A stretch of 64,000 nt of DNA, taken from assembly GCA_900313005.1 (NCBI GenBank), contig ONZJ01000002.1, forward strand, positions 3,631,909 to 3,695,908, read 5' to 3'. The position numbers and the translations under genes are program-made. The notes below the pieces were generated by a model. The model ran no database searches and was not told where the DNA came from. It saw only the letters and a list, made by a program, of their open reading frames with translations. The first letter of the stretch is position 1. The number at the start of each line of letters is the position of its first letter. The stretch comes from Rhodobacteraceae bacterium EL129 (GTDB lineage Bacteria > Pseudomonadota > Alphaproteobacteria > Rhodobacterales > Rhodobacteraceae). Positions 55,586 through 63,999 of this stretch are shown piece by piece.

Positions 55586-56383
55586 TTGGATTACGACAAA
55601 CTCATCACAGTCATGCGCCGTCTGTCACTGGAGGCAGGCGCGAAAATCATGGAAATCTACGACGCTGATGACTTTGATGTGAAGGTCAAATCAGACGATA
55701 GCCCCGTGACCGAAGCCGATGAAGCAGCAGATGCGATCATTTCGGCGGGACTGCGTGCCGCGTTTCCTGATGTGGCCTTGGTCACGGAAGAACAATCCGC
55801 TTCGCATTCGGAAAGCGCCAATACCTTTCTGATTGTTGACCCTTTGGATGGAACCAAGGAATTCATACATCGGCGCGGAGATTTCACCGTAAATATCGCC
55901 TATGTCGAAGAGGGCGTGCCGACCCGTGGGGTGGTGTATGCACCTGCCAAAAACCGCATGTTCTTCACCCAGGCTGATGGGGCCTCGGCCGAAGAAACTG
56001 GCGATTTGTCGCTGGATAAGGTTGGCAGTTTGAACCCAATACGTGTCTCTGATCCTGACAATGGGGCGCTGATGGTGGTGGCTTCAAAATCTCACCGGGA
56101 TCAAGCGACGGATGACTATATTGGCAAATATGCCGTCAAGGATATGAAAAGTGCGGGGTCATCTCTGAAATTCTGCCTGATTGCCACAGGCGAGGCGGAT
56201 ATCTACCCCCGTGTTGGCCGGACGATGGAATGGGACACAGCCGCAGGTCATGCGGTGCTTCACGGAGCCGGAGGACGTGTTGTGCGGTTTGATGACCATA
56301 CCGAATTGCAATATGGCAAAGACGGTTTCGCCAACCCGTTCTTCATCGCCTATTCCCCAGCGGTAAAGTTGAAATCAGCCTGA
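55586..56383 (+). CDS. cysQ: 3'(2'),5'-bisphosphate nucleotidase CysQ
   Basis: Inositol-monophosphatase-fold enzyme that dephosphorylates PAP to AMP, clearing the by-product of sulfotransferases and PAPS reduction. Metal-site motifs are SDDSPVTEADEAAD, VTEEQS, DPLDGTKEFI and EWDTAAGHAVL. I choose a TTG start at 55586 (265 aa) because GGAGGA lies 7 bp upstream and the protein then begins at DYDKLITVMRRLSLEAG, as expected for the family. An ATG at 55547 would add 13 residues but has only a weak site. Its stop shares a base with the kdsB start (TGATG). Confidence 0.9.
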   Translation: MDYDKLITVMRRLSLEAGAKIMEIYDADDFDVKVKSDDSPVTEADEAADAIISAGLRAAFPDVALVTEEQSASHSESANTFLIVDPLDGTKEFIHRRGDFTVNIAYVEEGVPTRGVVYAPAKNRMFFTQADGASAEETGDLSLDKVGSLNPIRVSDPDNGALMVVASKSHRDQATDDYIGKYAVKDMKSAGSSLKFCLIATGEADIYPRVGRTMEWDTAAGHAVLHGAGGRVVRFDDHTELQYGKDGFANPFFIAYSPAVKLKSA

Positions 56384-57183
56384 TGTCTGTCCTTATTGTG
56401 ATCCCCGCCCGCTATGCGTCAACCCGATATCCAGGGAAACCTTTGGTCGAATTGAAAGGTGCAGGAGGCGTCTCCAAAAGCCTGATTCAAAGGTCCTGGG
56501 AAGCGGCCCAAAAAGTCTCGGGCGCGGACCGCGTTGTTGTGGCGACAGACGATGACAGGATCAAGGACGCAGCCGTTGGATTTGGCGCTGAGGTGGTGAT
56601 GACATCCTCGGAATGCACCAATGGAACAGAACGTTGTGCCGAAGCCTTCGTTAACTTGGGTGAAGGTTTTGATATTGTTGTTAACCTTCAGGGGGATGCA
56701 CCCCTGACACCGCATTGGTTTGTGGAGGACCTGGTGGCCGACATGATGGCAGATCAATCCGCAGATGTGGCGACGCCTGTGCTGCGGTGTGACGGCCGTG
56801 CGTTGAACGGGTTTCTGGAGGACCGCGCAAATGGTCGCGTCGGCGGTACAACTGCGGTTTTTGACGCCAGGCGACATGGCCTTTTCTTTTCGAAGGAAGT
56901 CATACCCTACACGGGTCGAACCTTCGCCGACGATGACTCAACACCTGTGTTTCACCATGTGGGTGTCTATGCTTATCGGCCGAAAGCTCTGGCAGACTAC
57001 ATGACGTGGCCTGTCGGGCAGTTGGAACAGCTTGAAGGCCTGGAACAGTTGCGGTTTCTTGAAAACGGCAGGTCAGTTTTGTGTACCGAGGTGCAGGCTC
57101 GTGATCGTCAATTCTGGGAATTGAACAATCCCGAAGATGTCCCGAGACTAGAAGCGATGATGTCTGAAATGGGAATGGATTGA
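56383..57183 (+). CDS. kdsB: 3-deoxy-manno-octulosonate cytidylyltransferase (CMP-Kdo synthetase)
   Basis: Activates Kdo with CTP for lipopolysaccharide or capsule linker synthesis. The 266-aa protein starts VLIVIPARYASTRYPGKPLVEL (nucleotide-binding motif) and continues with VVVATDDDRI, SSECTNGTERCAEAF and FHHVGVYAYRP. In the NxQGDEP metal-site motif the usual Glu is Ala (NLQGDAPLT), which may affect activity or mark a paralogue with a different sugar. It is coupled to cysQ by a one-base overlap. Whether it serves LPS or the nearby surface-glycan genes is open. Confidence 0.9.
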   Translation: MSVLIVIPARYASTRYPGKPLVELKGAGGVSKSLIQRSWEAAQKVSGADRVVVATDDDRIKDAAVGFGAEVVMTSSECTNGTERCAEAFVNLGEGFDIVVNLQGDAPLTPHWFVEDLVADMMADQSADVATPVLRCDGRALNGFLEDRANGRVGGTTAVFDARRHGLFFSKEVIPYTGRTFADDDSTPVFHHVGVYAYRPKALADYMTWPVGQLEQLEGLEQLRFLENGRSVLCTEVQARDRQFWELNNPEDVPRLEAMMSEMGMD

Positions 57184-57330
57184 GCGGTCCGTCTGATCCG
57201 AAACTCGACTTTTGTCCCATTTCTGTCGATCTGGGTAAAAAATTGAGAATTATTCCCAGTAAACTCCATGCACTTCCTCAAGTAATTGTGTAGGATGCAG
57301 GAAAAAAATGATGCGTTCGAGGAGTGAGCA

Positions 57331-58224
57331 ATGCGCAACAAGGTGACAAAAGCGATTTTCCCGGTCGCAGGCATGGGAACACGATTCCTGCCCGCCACGA
57401 AATCCGTTCCAAAAGAAATTATGACTTTGGTGGATCGCCCTCTCGTTCAGTATGCCATCGACGAAGCCCGCGATGCAGGGATCAAAGAGTTCATCTTTGT
57501 CACCTCTCGGGGCAAAGGCGCATTGGAGGATTACTTCGATAATGCTCCACAACTAGAACAAGAGTTGCGCCGCAAAGGGAAAGACGAACTGCTGGACATC
57601 CTGAAGTCCACCAACATGGACAGTGGTGAAATCGCCTACATGCGTCAGCACAAGCCGTTGGGGCTTGGGCACGCGGTCTGGTGTGCCCGCCGTTTGATCG
57701 CAAACGAACCCTTTGCCGTTATTCTGCCGGACGATGTTATTGCCGCCGAGAAATCCTGCCTGGCGCAGATGGTTGAAGCGTTTGAAGAAAACCCAGGCAA
57801 CATGGTTGCGGCCATGGAAGTGCCAGATGAGCAAACCTCATCATACGGTGTTTTGGACGTCAAAGAGGACATGGGTTCGATCGTTTCGACAAAAGGTATG
57901 GTCGAAAAGCCCGAGCTGGGAACGGCGCCGTCGAACTTGGCAGTTATTGGGCGTTATATTCTGACGCCAACCGTGCTTCAAAAGCTGAACAAAAAGAAGA
58001 CGGGTGCAGGTGGTGAGATCCAGTTGACGGATGCCATTGCAGATGCGCGCGCCGATGGCGAAGAAGTCTTTGGCTTCCGCTTCAAGGGCCGCCGTTTCGA
58101 TTGTGGCTCCAAGGCAGGTTTCCTGCAGGCGACAGTCGCGTTTGCCCTGGAACGCGAAGATTTGCGCGATGATCTGTGGGCCTATATCAATGACGTTGTA
58201 CATGCAGACAAAGTGGCGCAATAA
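57331..58224 (+). CDS. galU: UTP-glucose-1-phosphate uridylyltransferase
   Basis: Makes UDP-glucose, precursor for polysaccharides. The 297-aa protein has the nucleotide loop VAGMGTRFLPATKSVPKEIM, the TLVDRPLVQYAIDEA stretch, LGLGHAVWCAR, the ILPDDVI metal region, VEKPELGTAPSNLA and GAGGEIQLTDAI. A GAGGAG site precedes the ATG. The 147 bp between kdsB and galU contain an imperfect CTGGG...CCCAG repeat but no clear terminator. It sits just before the glycosyltransferase run and may serve it. Confidence 0.97.
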   Translation: MRNKVTKAIFPVAGMGTRFLPATKSVPKEIMTLVDRPLVQYAIDEARDAGIKEFIFVTSRGKGALEDYFDNAPQLEQELRRKGKDELLDILKSTNMDSGEIAYMRQHKPLGLGHAVWCARRLIANEPFAVILPDDVIAAEKSCLAQMVEAFEENPGNMVAAMEVPDEQTSSYGVLDVKEDMGSIVSTKGMVEKPELGTAPSNLAVIGRYILTPTVLQKLNKKKTGAGGEIQLTDAIADARADGEEVFGFRFKGRRFDCGSKAGFLQATVAFALEREDLRDDLWAYINDVVHADKVAQ

Positions 58225-58335
58225 CGGGTCAAGGGTCTAGTCGTGTGGGATGGTTTTGTCCCGCAGATCACCATGTGGTCTATTGCTGAACATGCGGTTG
58301 TATCAAACCTGTCGCGCGATTGAGGCGCTTCAGAT

Positions 58336-59370
58336 GTGGGCAATGGCATGGAGGCACTGAAGCATCTTAGAAAAGCCTACCGGATGCGGTGGAAACGCCG
58401 CAGATTGTTGTATCGTGCGTTTCGTAAACGTCGCCAGCTGAAACCTGTGACCAACCGCACAGCTCAGATTGCAGCGGATGATATCCTGGTGTTTTCGACG
58501 GTGCGCAATGAAATGGTGCGCCTGCCGCATTTTTTGGAACACTACCGCGCGCTGGGCGTGCGCCACTTTTTGATGGTGGACAATGATAGCGATGACGGCA
58601 CGCGCGCCTTTTTGGCGCAACAATCCGATGTTTCGCTTTGGACCACACCGGCGAGCTATAAACTATCTCGGTTTGGTGTTGATTGGCTGACATGGCTGCA
58701 GCGCCAATATGCACATGATCATTGGTGTCTAACTTTGGATGCAGATGAAATTCTGATCTATCCTCACCACGACACACGCCCCCTTCGGGCGTTGACGGAA
58801 TGGCTCGATAGCCACGGGCGACGCTCTTTCGGCGCCATGATGCTGGATATGTATCCTAAAGGGCCGTTGAACGCGCAAACCTATGTCACCGGAGAAGACC
58901 CGTTTTCGATCCTGAACTGGTTTGATGGCGGCAATTATATGATCCAGAGAAAAGACGACCTTGAGAATTTGTGGATCCAAGGCGGGCCGCGCGCACGTCA
59001 GTTCTTTGCAGACCGCCCAAAACGTGCCCCCACGATGAGCAAAACACCTTTGGTTAAATGGCGCCGTGGCTATGCCTATGTCAGCTCCTCACACTCCTTG
59101 CTGCCACGCATGTTGAATCACGTGTACGATGACCAGGGCGGCGAAAAGACCTCGGGCATTTTACTTCACACCAAATTCCTGCACACCATTGTTGAAAAAT
59201 CAGCAGAAGAGAAACACCGACAGGAGCATTTTGCCAATTCTGAGCTCTATGACACCTATTACGACGGTCTGACACAGAATCCTGACCTGTGGTGCGAAGG
59301 GTCGACCAAGCTGATCAGCTGGCGTCAACTTGAAGCAATGGGACTGATGTCGAAGGGGAATTGGGTATGA
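58336..59370 (+). CDS. Glycosyltransferase (family 2-like), first of a tandem pair
   Basis: A 344-aa cytoplasmic glycosyltransferase of the GT-A fold. After a basic N-terminus (RMRWKRRRLLYRAFRKRRQ) the catalytic core reads ILVFSTVRNEMVRLPHFLEHY, FLMVDNDSDDGT and the metal motif LTLDADEILIYP. Later stretches FGAMMLDMYPKG and LWIQGGPRARQFF are shared with the next gene. The start is GTG at 58336; an ATG at 58348 is an alternative. The sugar donor and acceptor are unknown. It is a clear paralogue of the product of the gene at 59510. Confidence 0.85.
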   Translation: MGNGMEALKHLRKAYRMRWKRRRLLYRAFRKRRQLKPVTNRTAQIAADDILVFSTVRNEMVRLPHFLEHYRALGVRHFLMVDNDSDDGTRAFLAQQSDVSLWTTPASYKLSRFGVDWLTWLQRQYAHDHWCLTLDADEILIYPHHDTRPLRALTEWLDSHGRRSFGAMMLDMYPKGPLNAQTYVTGEDPFSILNWFDGGNYMIQRKDDLENLWIQGGPRARQFFADRPKRAPTMSKTPLVKWRRGYAYVSSSHSLLPRMLNHVYDDQGGEKTSGILLHTKFLHTIVEKSAEEKHRQEHFANSELYDTYYDGLTQNPDLWCEGSTKLISWRQLEAMGLMSKGNWV

Positions 59371-59509
59371 ACCAGCTAACCTTACGCTCGAGCACGAAGA
59401 AATTGGAGTTTGTTGCGAAAATCGAAACAATTCTTCTCGAAACATGTTTAATTAAGTGTCACAAGTTACGGTGCGCGGGAAGTAGCGGCCATATTGCAGG
59501 AGTTTATGG

Positions 59510-60520
59510 GTGAGCCTTTGGCAATCATATCGCATGAGGCTCCGCCGGAAGCGCGCCAAGATCCGCGCCTGGCGCAAGCATTTCATGTTGCGCTCGCGCG
59601 CAAACCGTACGGATCAGATACAGCCGGGTGACATCTTGCTGTTCTCGACCCTGCGAGATGAGTATGTGCGCCTGCCGTATTTTCTTAAATACTATCGCGA
59701 TCTGGGTGTGTCGCATTTTGTAATCGTGGACAACGGCAGCAGCGATGGTGGGGCCGAATATCTGGCCGACCAAAACGATGTGTCTCTGTGGACCACCAAT
59801 GCAAGCTACAAACGCTCACGGTTTGGCGTGGACTGGCTGAACTGGCTGCAACAGAAATACGCCCACGGCCATTGGACTCTGGTGGTCGATCCGGATGAGT
59901 TGTTTGTCTACCCGTTCTGCGATACCCGACCTATTCGTGCCCTGACCGATTGGCTGGATGTCAGTCAGGTCAAAAGTTTTGGGGCAATGCTGCTCGACAT
60001 GTATCCCAAGGGTCGGATTGATGCGGTGCCCTATCTTCCCGGTCAAAATCCGCTTGAGATTGCGTCCTGGTTCGATCCGGGAAACTACCAGATCTCGAAG
60101 AACCATAAATTCGGCAACCTATGGATACAGGGCGGGCCCCGGGCGCGTGTTTTCTTTCCCAATCAACCCAAGAAATCGCCCGCGTTGAATAAGATTCCGC
60201 TGGTCAAATGGCACAAGAATTACGCCTACGAAAGTTCGACCCACATGTTACTGCCCCGGGGTCTGAACCTGACCTATGATGAATGGGGTGGCGAAAAGGC
60301 AAGTGGCGTTCTGCTACATGCCAAGTTTCTGGATACGTTCACCATAAAAGCAGCCGAAGAGCTGACCCGCCGCCAACACTATTCGTCCAGTGTCGAATAC
60401 AAAGCCTATGCAGAGAATTTTGACGACACCCCAGACCTTTGGTGCAAATGGTCCGAGAAATATATAAACTGGCGCCAGCTAGAAATCCTTGGGCTGATGT
60501 CCAAGGGCAACTGGGCTTGA
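59510..60520 (+). CDS. Glycosyltransferase (family 2-like), second of the tandem pair
   Basis: A 336-aa paralogue of the preceding gene product, alike over almost the full length (ILLFSTLRDEYVRLPYFLKYY, FVIVDNGSSDGGAEY, SRFGVDWLNWLQQKYA, MLLDMYPKG, LWIQGGPRARVFF, final LGLMSKGNWA). The metal motif is VVDPDELFVYP rather than DADE. Both copies keep the DxDE acidic residues, so both may be active with different acceptors. The start is GTG with GGAG nearby. The 139 bp before it are A/T-rich with no clear feature; 16 bp separate it from the GT14-like gene. Confidence 0.85.
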   Translation: MSLWQSYRMRLRRKRAKIRAWRKHFMLRSRANRTDQIQPGDILLFSTLRDEYVRLPYFLKYYRDLGVSHFVIVDNGSSDGGAEYLADQNDVSLWTTNASYKRSRFGVDWLNWLQQKYAHGHWTLVVDPDELFVYPFCDTRPIRALTDWLDVSQVKSFGAMLLDMYPKGRIDAVPYLPGQNPLEIASWFDPGNYQISKNHKFGNLWIQGGPRARVFFPNQPKKSPALNKIPLVKWHKNYAYESSTHMLLPRGLNLTYDEWGGEKASGVLLHAKFLDTFTIKAAEELTRRQHYSSSVEYKAYAENFDDTPDLWCKWSEKYINWRQLEILGLMSKGNWA

Positions 60521-60536
60521 GGAGAGGGCAGATTAC

Positions 60537-62234
60537 GTGAGCGTTGGGATCATCATGCTGGTGCACACGGCCTTTGGCCGTGCCGAGCAGATCGCCCGAC
60601 ATTGGGCGGCCTCGGGGTGTCCCATCGTGATCCACTCTGACAAGTCAGTGCCACGTAAAACTTACGCCGCGTTCAAGGCCAAATTGTCCGACTTGCCCGA
60701 TGTTCGGTTCGCCAAACGCCATCGGTGCGAATGGGGAACGTGGGGGCTGGTGGCTGCGACGCAAGAGGCCTCGCAAATCATGCTGGCCGAATTTCCCGAG
60801 GTTAGACATGTCTATTTGTCCTCAGGATCGTGCTTACCCCTGCGCCCGGTACAGGAACTGATTGATTATCTGACCGAGCGTCCTCACACGGATTTTATTG
60901 AAAGCGCAACTACAGCGGATGTGCCTTGGACCATGGGAGGGCTGGATCACGAGCGCTTTACACTGCGTTTTCCGTTTTCCTGGCGCAAAAACCGCTATCT
61001 TTTTGATCGTTATGTGGCCTTACAACGACTTGTCCGCTTCAAGCGCCGAATTCCAAACGGCATCGTGCCGCATATGGGAAGCCAATGGTGGTGCCTGACG
61101 CGTCAGACCTTGTCCGCCATTCTGGAGGACCCGGAACGCGCCAGCTATGACAGGTACTTCAAAAAAGTATGGATTCCGGATGAAAGCTATTTCCAGACAC
61201 TGGCGCGGCTATATTCGCGTCAGATCGAAAGCCGTTCGCTGACACTTTCAAAGTTTGATTATCAGGGTAAGCCTCACATCTTTTACGATGACCACCTGCA
61301 ACTGCTGCGCCGGTCTGACTGTTTCGTGGCGCGCAAAATCTGGCCCTTTGCCAATCGACTTTACGATGCGTTTTTAACCGATGTCTCAAGCGCGATGAAA
61401 CGCACCGAACCCAACCCGGGAAAAATCGACCGAATTTTCGCGAAAGCGGTGGAGCGTCGTACCCGCGGACGTCCCGGCCTGATTATGCAAAGCCGGTTTC
61501 CGGTAGAAGGCCGGGAAAATGGTCTGACCTGTGCGCAGTACTCTGTCTTTGAGGGGTTCACCGACCTATTCGAAAACTTTGAGGCTTGGTTGTCGAAAAC
61601 AACGACAACCCGTGTGCATGGACACTTGTTTGCCAAGGAGCGTGCTGAGTTTTCAGAAGGTCAGACTGTCATGAACGGCGCATTGTCGGACAGTGCGACC
61701 TTGCGAGATTACAATCCCCAGGCTTTTCTGGCGAGCCTGATCTGGAACACACGTGGTGAGCGTCAGTGTTTCCAGTTTGGCCCCCGGGATGTGCAGGATA
61801 TTGAGTGGGAGATTGCCAAAGATCACAATGCCCAGATTTCCGTGATTACCGGTGCCTGGGCCGTGCCTTTGTTCAAATCCAACCGTAATTTCTCGGACAT
61901 CCGCCAGGAGGCAGCACTGCTTCAGCAGATCGAAAGTGAACACCTGAAAACGCTGCGATCTCCCTGGACCAAGGCGCGCGTGCGTATCTGGTCCATGGCA
62001 GAGTTTATTGAAGCCCCGATGGAACCTTTGCAGACGATTATTGATGAGATCGGCCAGCAATCCTTGCGTGGATTGGCCGAGGTGCCCAAGATGTCAGATC
62101 TGACCGGGTTCGGCCAGTTCCTGCAAAACCTCAAGAACCAGGGGATGCATCCTTACTTGATGGGCGACTTCCCTGTTTCTCATGGCCAAGGCGAAGCACC
62201 GCTGTCTCAACCTAAACCTTACCTGGTGCGGTGA
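60537..62234 (+). CDS. Core-2/I-branching-type glycosyltransferase (GT14-like) with long C-terminal domain
   Basis: A 565-aa protein. Residues 1 to about 270 match the beta-1,6-N-acetylglucosaminyltransferase (Branch) fold: IIMLVHTAFGRAEQIARHW, VIHSDKSVPRKTY, CEWGTWGLVAATQEA, HVYLSSGSCLPLRPV, PHMGSQWWCLTRQTL and VWIPDESYFQTL. The remaining 290 residues form a second domain of unknown function; it contains MQSRFPVEGRENGLTCA and RVHGHLF-like short motifs. The start is GTG. There is no signal peptide, so it should act in the cytoplasm on a lipid- or protein-linked glycan. It lies 16 bp after a glycosyltransferase gene and 6 bp before the sulfotransferase gene. Confidence 0.85.
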   Translation: MSVGIIMLVHTAFGRAEQIARHWAASGCPIVIHSDKSVPRKTYAAFKAKLSDLPDVRFAKRHRCEWGTWGLVAATQEASQIMLAEFPEVRHVYLSSGSCLPLRPVQELIDYLTERPHTDFIESATTADVPWTMGGLDHERFTLRFPFSWRKNRYLFDRYVALQRLVRFKRRIPNGIVPHMGSQWWCLTRQTLSAILEDPERASYDRYFKKVWIPDESYFQTLARLYSRQIESRSLTLSKFDYQGKPHIFYDDHLQLLRRSDCFVARKIWPFANRLYDAFLTDVSSAMKRTEPNPGKIDRIFAKAVERRTRGRPGLIMQSRFPVEGRENGLTCAQYSVFEGFTDLFENFEAWLSKTTTTRVHGHLFAKERAEFSEGQTVMNGALSDSATLRDYNPQAFLASLIWNTRGERQCFQFGPRDVQDIEWEIAKDHNAQISVITGAWAVPLFKSNRNFSDIRQEAALLQQIESEHLKTLRSPWTKARVRIWSMAEFIEAPMEPLQTIIDEIGQQSLRGLAEVPKMSDLTGFGQFLQNLKNQGMHPYLMGDFPVSHGQGEAPLSQPKPYLVR

Positions 62235-62240
62235 TTGTGA

Positions 62241-63662
62241 ATGTCTCAGTTTGACTATTTTGTTGTGTTCGCAGAAATGCGCACCGGCTCGAACTTTCTT
62301 GAGGCCAATCTGAACGCCTTTGACAGCTTTACGTGTCATGGTGAGGCGTTTAATCCGCACTTCATTGGTTATCCCAACAGCACCGAAATTCTGGGCGTGA
62401 CGCAGGAAATGCGGGACGGGGATCCTGAAAGGTTGATCAATACGATCAAGGAATATTCTGAGGGCTTGGGCGGATTCCGTCTGTTTCACGACCACGATGC
62501 GCGCGCCACCGAGATTGTGCTAAGCGAACCGCGCTGTGCCAAGATTATTCTGACACGCAACCCAGCTGAAAGTTATGTCAGCTGGAAAATCGCGCAGGCC
62601 ACGGGCCAGTGGAAGCTGACCAACGTCAAACGGCGCAAAGACAGCAAGATCAGCTTTGACGGGATCGAGTTTGAGCAACACATCACCGCCCTGCAGGAAT
62701 TTCAGGTGTTTTTAATGAATCGGCTGCAGACCTCGGGGCAAACCGCGTTTTACGTGGCCTATGAAGACCTGCAATCGGTCGAGGTGATGAACGGGCTGGC
62801 CAAATTTCTGGGCGCTGACGAACAATTGGATGCGCTTGACGATAAGCTCAAGAAACAAAATCCCAGTTCGATGCAGGACAAGGTCGCCAACTTTGACGAG
62901 ATGCAGACGGCCCTTGCCGACGGCGATGCGTTTAATCTGTCCCGCACTCCAAACTTTGAGCCGCGTCGCGGTCCGGGCGTGCCAGGCTTTTTGACAGGCG
63001 CACATGCGCCACTTATGTACATGCCCGTGCGATCCGGGCCTGAGAAATCTGTTGTCGACTGGTTGGCAGCCTTGGATGATGTCCCGGCCGAAACGTTGGA
63101 TGTGAAACACAATCAAAAGTCGCTGCGCCAATGGAAAAGGTCCAAGAAGGGCCATCGCAGCTTTACCGTCATCCGCCATCCTGTCGCCCGCGCGCATGCA
63201 GCATTTTGCGATCGTATTTTGAACCGAGGTCCGGGCACATTTACTGAAATTCGCAAGACGCTGCGCAACTTCTACAAGGTGCCGCTGCCTGGTCAAATCA
63301 CTGAGGAGTACGACAGACGCGCGCATCGTGAGGCCTTTGTTGGATTTCTTGAGTTTCTCAAAGCTAATCTGGCAGGGCAAACAGGCATTCGGGTGGATGC
63401 CAATTGGGCGACACAGTCCGCCGTTATTCAAGGCATGGGTGTGTTCGCCCTGCCCGACATGATTATCCGTGAAGATGAGATGGACAGTTATCTGCCTGCC
63501 CTAGCGCAGCAGGTTGGGTATCTGAAACCGGTTAAGCCGCACCCTCCGCCCGAAGACTGTCCGATCCCCTTGTCAGAGATTTACGACACAGAGATCGAAA
63601 CGTTGGTAAAGGAGATCTACCAGCGCGATTACATGATGTTTGGATTTATAAGCTGGGGCTGA
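62241..63662 (+). CDS. Two-module sulfotransferase-like protein
   Basis: A 473-aa protein built from two sulfotransferase-like parts. Residues about 1-240 resemble NodH/Stf0-type enzymes: PAPS 5'-loop EMRTGSNFLE (12-21), CHGEAFNPH and 3'-phosphate motif RNPAESYVSW (106-115). Residues about 255-473 resemble the carbohydrate sulfotransferase (family 2) fold: a degenerate 5'-loop MPVRSGPEKSVVDWL near 261-275, intact RHPVARAHAAF (312-322) and the ending YQRDYMMFGF. The N-terminal half is more likely catalytic. It is the last gene of the GT run and probably sulfates the glycan made there, producing PAP that CysQ can remove. Confidence 0.82.
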   Translation: MSQFDYFVVFAEMRTGSNFLEANLNAFDSFTCHGEAFNPHFIGYPNSTEILGVTQEMRDGDPERLINTIKEYSEGLGGFRLFHDHDARATEIVLSEPRCAKIILTRNPAESYVSWKIAQATGQWKLTNVKRRKDSKISFDGIEFEQHITALQEFQVFLMNRLQTSGQTAFYVAYEDLQSVEVMNGLAKFLGADEQLDALDDKLKKQNPSSMQDKVANFDEMQTALADGDAFNLSRTPNFEPRRGPGVPGFLTGAHAPLMYMPVRSGPEKSVVDWLAALDDVPAETLDVKHNQKSLRQWKRSKKGHRSFTVIRHPVARAHAAFCDRILNRGPGTFTEIRKTLRNFYKVPLPGQITEEYDRRAHREAFVGFLEFLKANLAGQTGIRVDANWATQSAVIQGMGVFALPDMIIREDEMDSYLPALAQQVGYLKPVKPHPPPEDCPIPLSEIYDTEIETLVKEIYQRDYMMFGFISWG

Positions 63663-63666
63663 TGCT

Positions 63667-63999
63667 TCAGGCCGCCTGCATTGACTGCGATTCCGTCATT
63701 ATGGTGTACAGCGTTGCAGGGTCGGCATTCGCGCGCAATTTTGTACACAGTGATTTATCCCGCAAAGTGCGCGACACCAGCGCCAATGCCTTGAGGTGTT
63801 CAACACCTGCATCATGCGGGGCAAAAAGGGCAAAGGCCAGATCGACGGGCTGGCGATCAACTGAGTCAAAATCAATCGCATTGTCCATCAGTACCAGTGC
63901 ACCGACCACTTGATCGAGGCCATCAAGCCGCGCATGAGGCAAGGCGACCCCGTGGCCCACACCTGTGGGCCCCAGAGATTCGCGTTCTTGCAAGGCTTC
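63667..63999 (-). CDS. ptsN: Nitrogen-regulatory EIIA protein PtsN (N-terminus outside window)
   Basis: C-terminal part of EIIA-Ntr of the nitrogen phosphotransferase system. About 110 residues are visible; the frame stays open to the right edge and reads E-A-L-Q-E-R-E-S-L-G there. The active-site His lies in GVGHGVALPHARLDGL, and FDSVDRQPVDLAFALFAP follows, as in PtsN. The TTG at 63993 is therefore not the real start. The gene is convergent with the sulfotransferase gene, 4 bp between stops. Confidence 0.93.
   Translation of the reverse strand, partial: EALQERESLGPTGVGHGVALPHARLDGLDQVVGALVLMDNAIDFDSVDRQPVDLAFALFAPHDAGVEHLKALALVSRTLRDKSLCTKLRANADPATLYTIMTESQSMQAA

Noticed and set aside
57229..57258. 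Imperfect CTGGG...CCCAG hairpin upstream of galU
   Set aside because: Short stem with bulge, no T-run; too weak to call a terminator or riboswitch.
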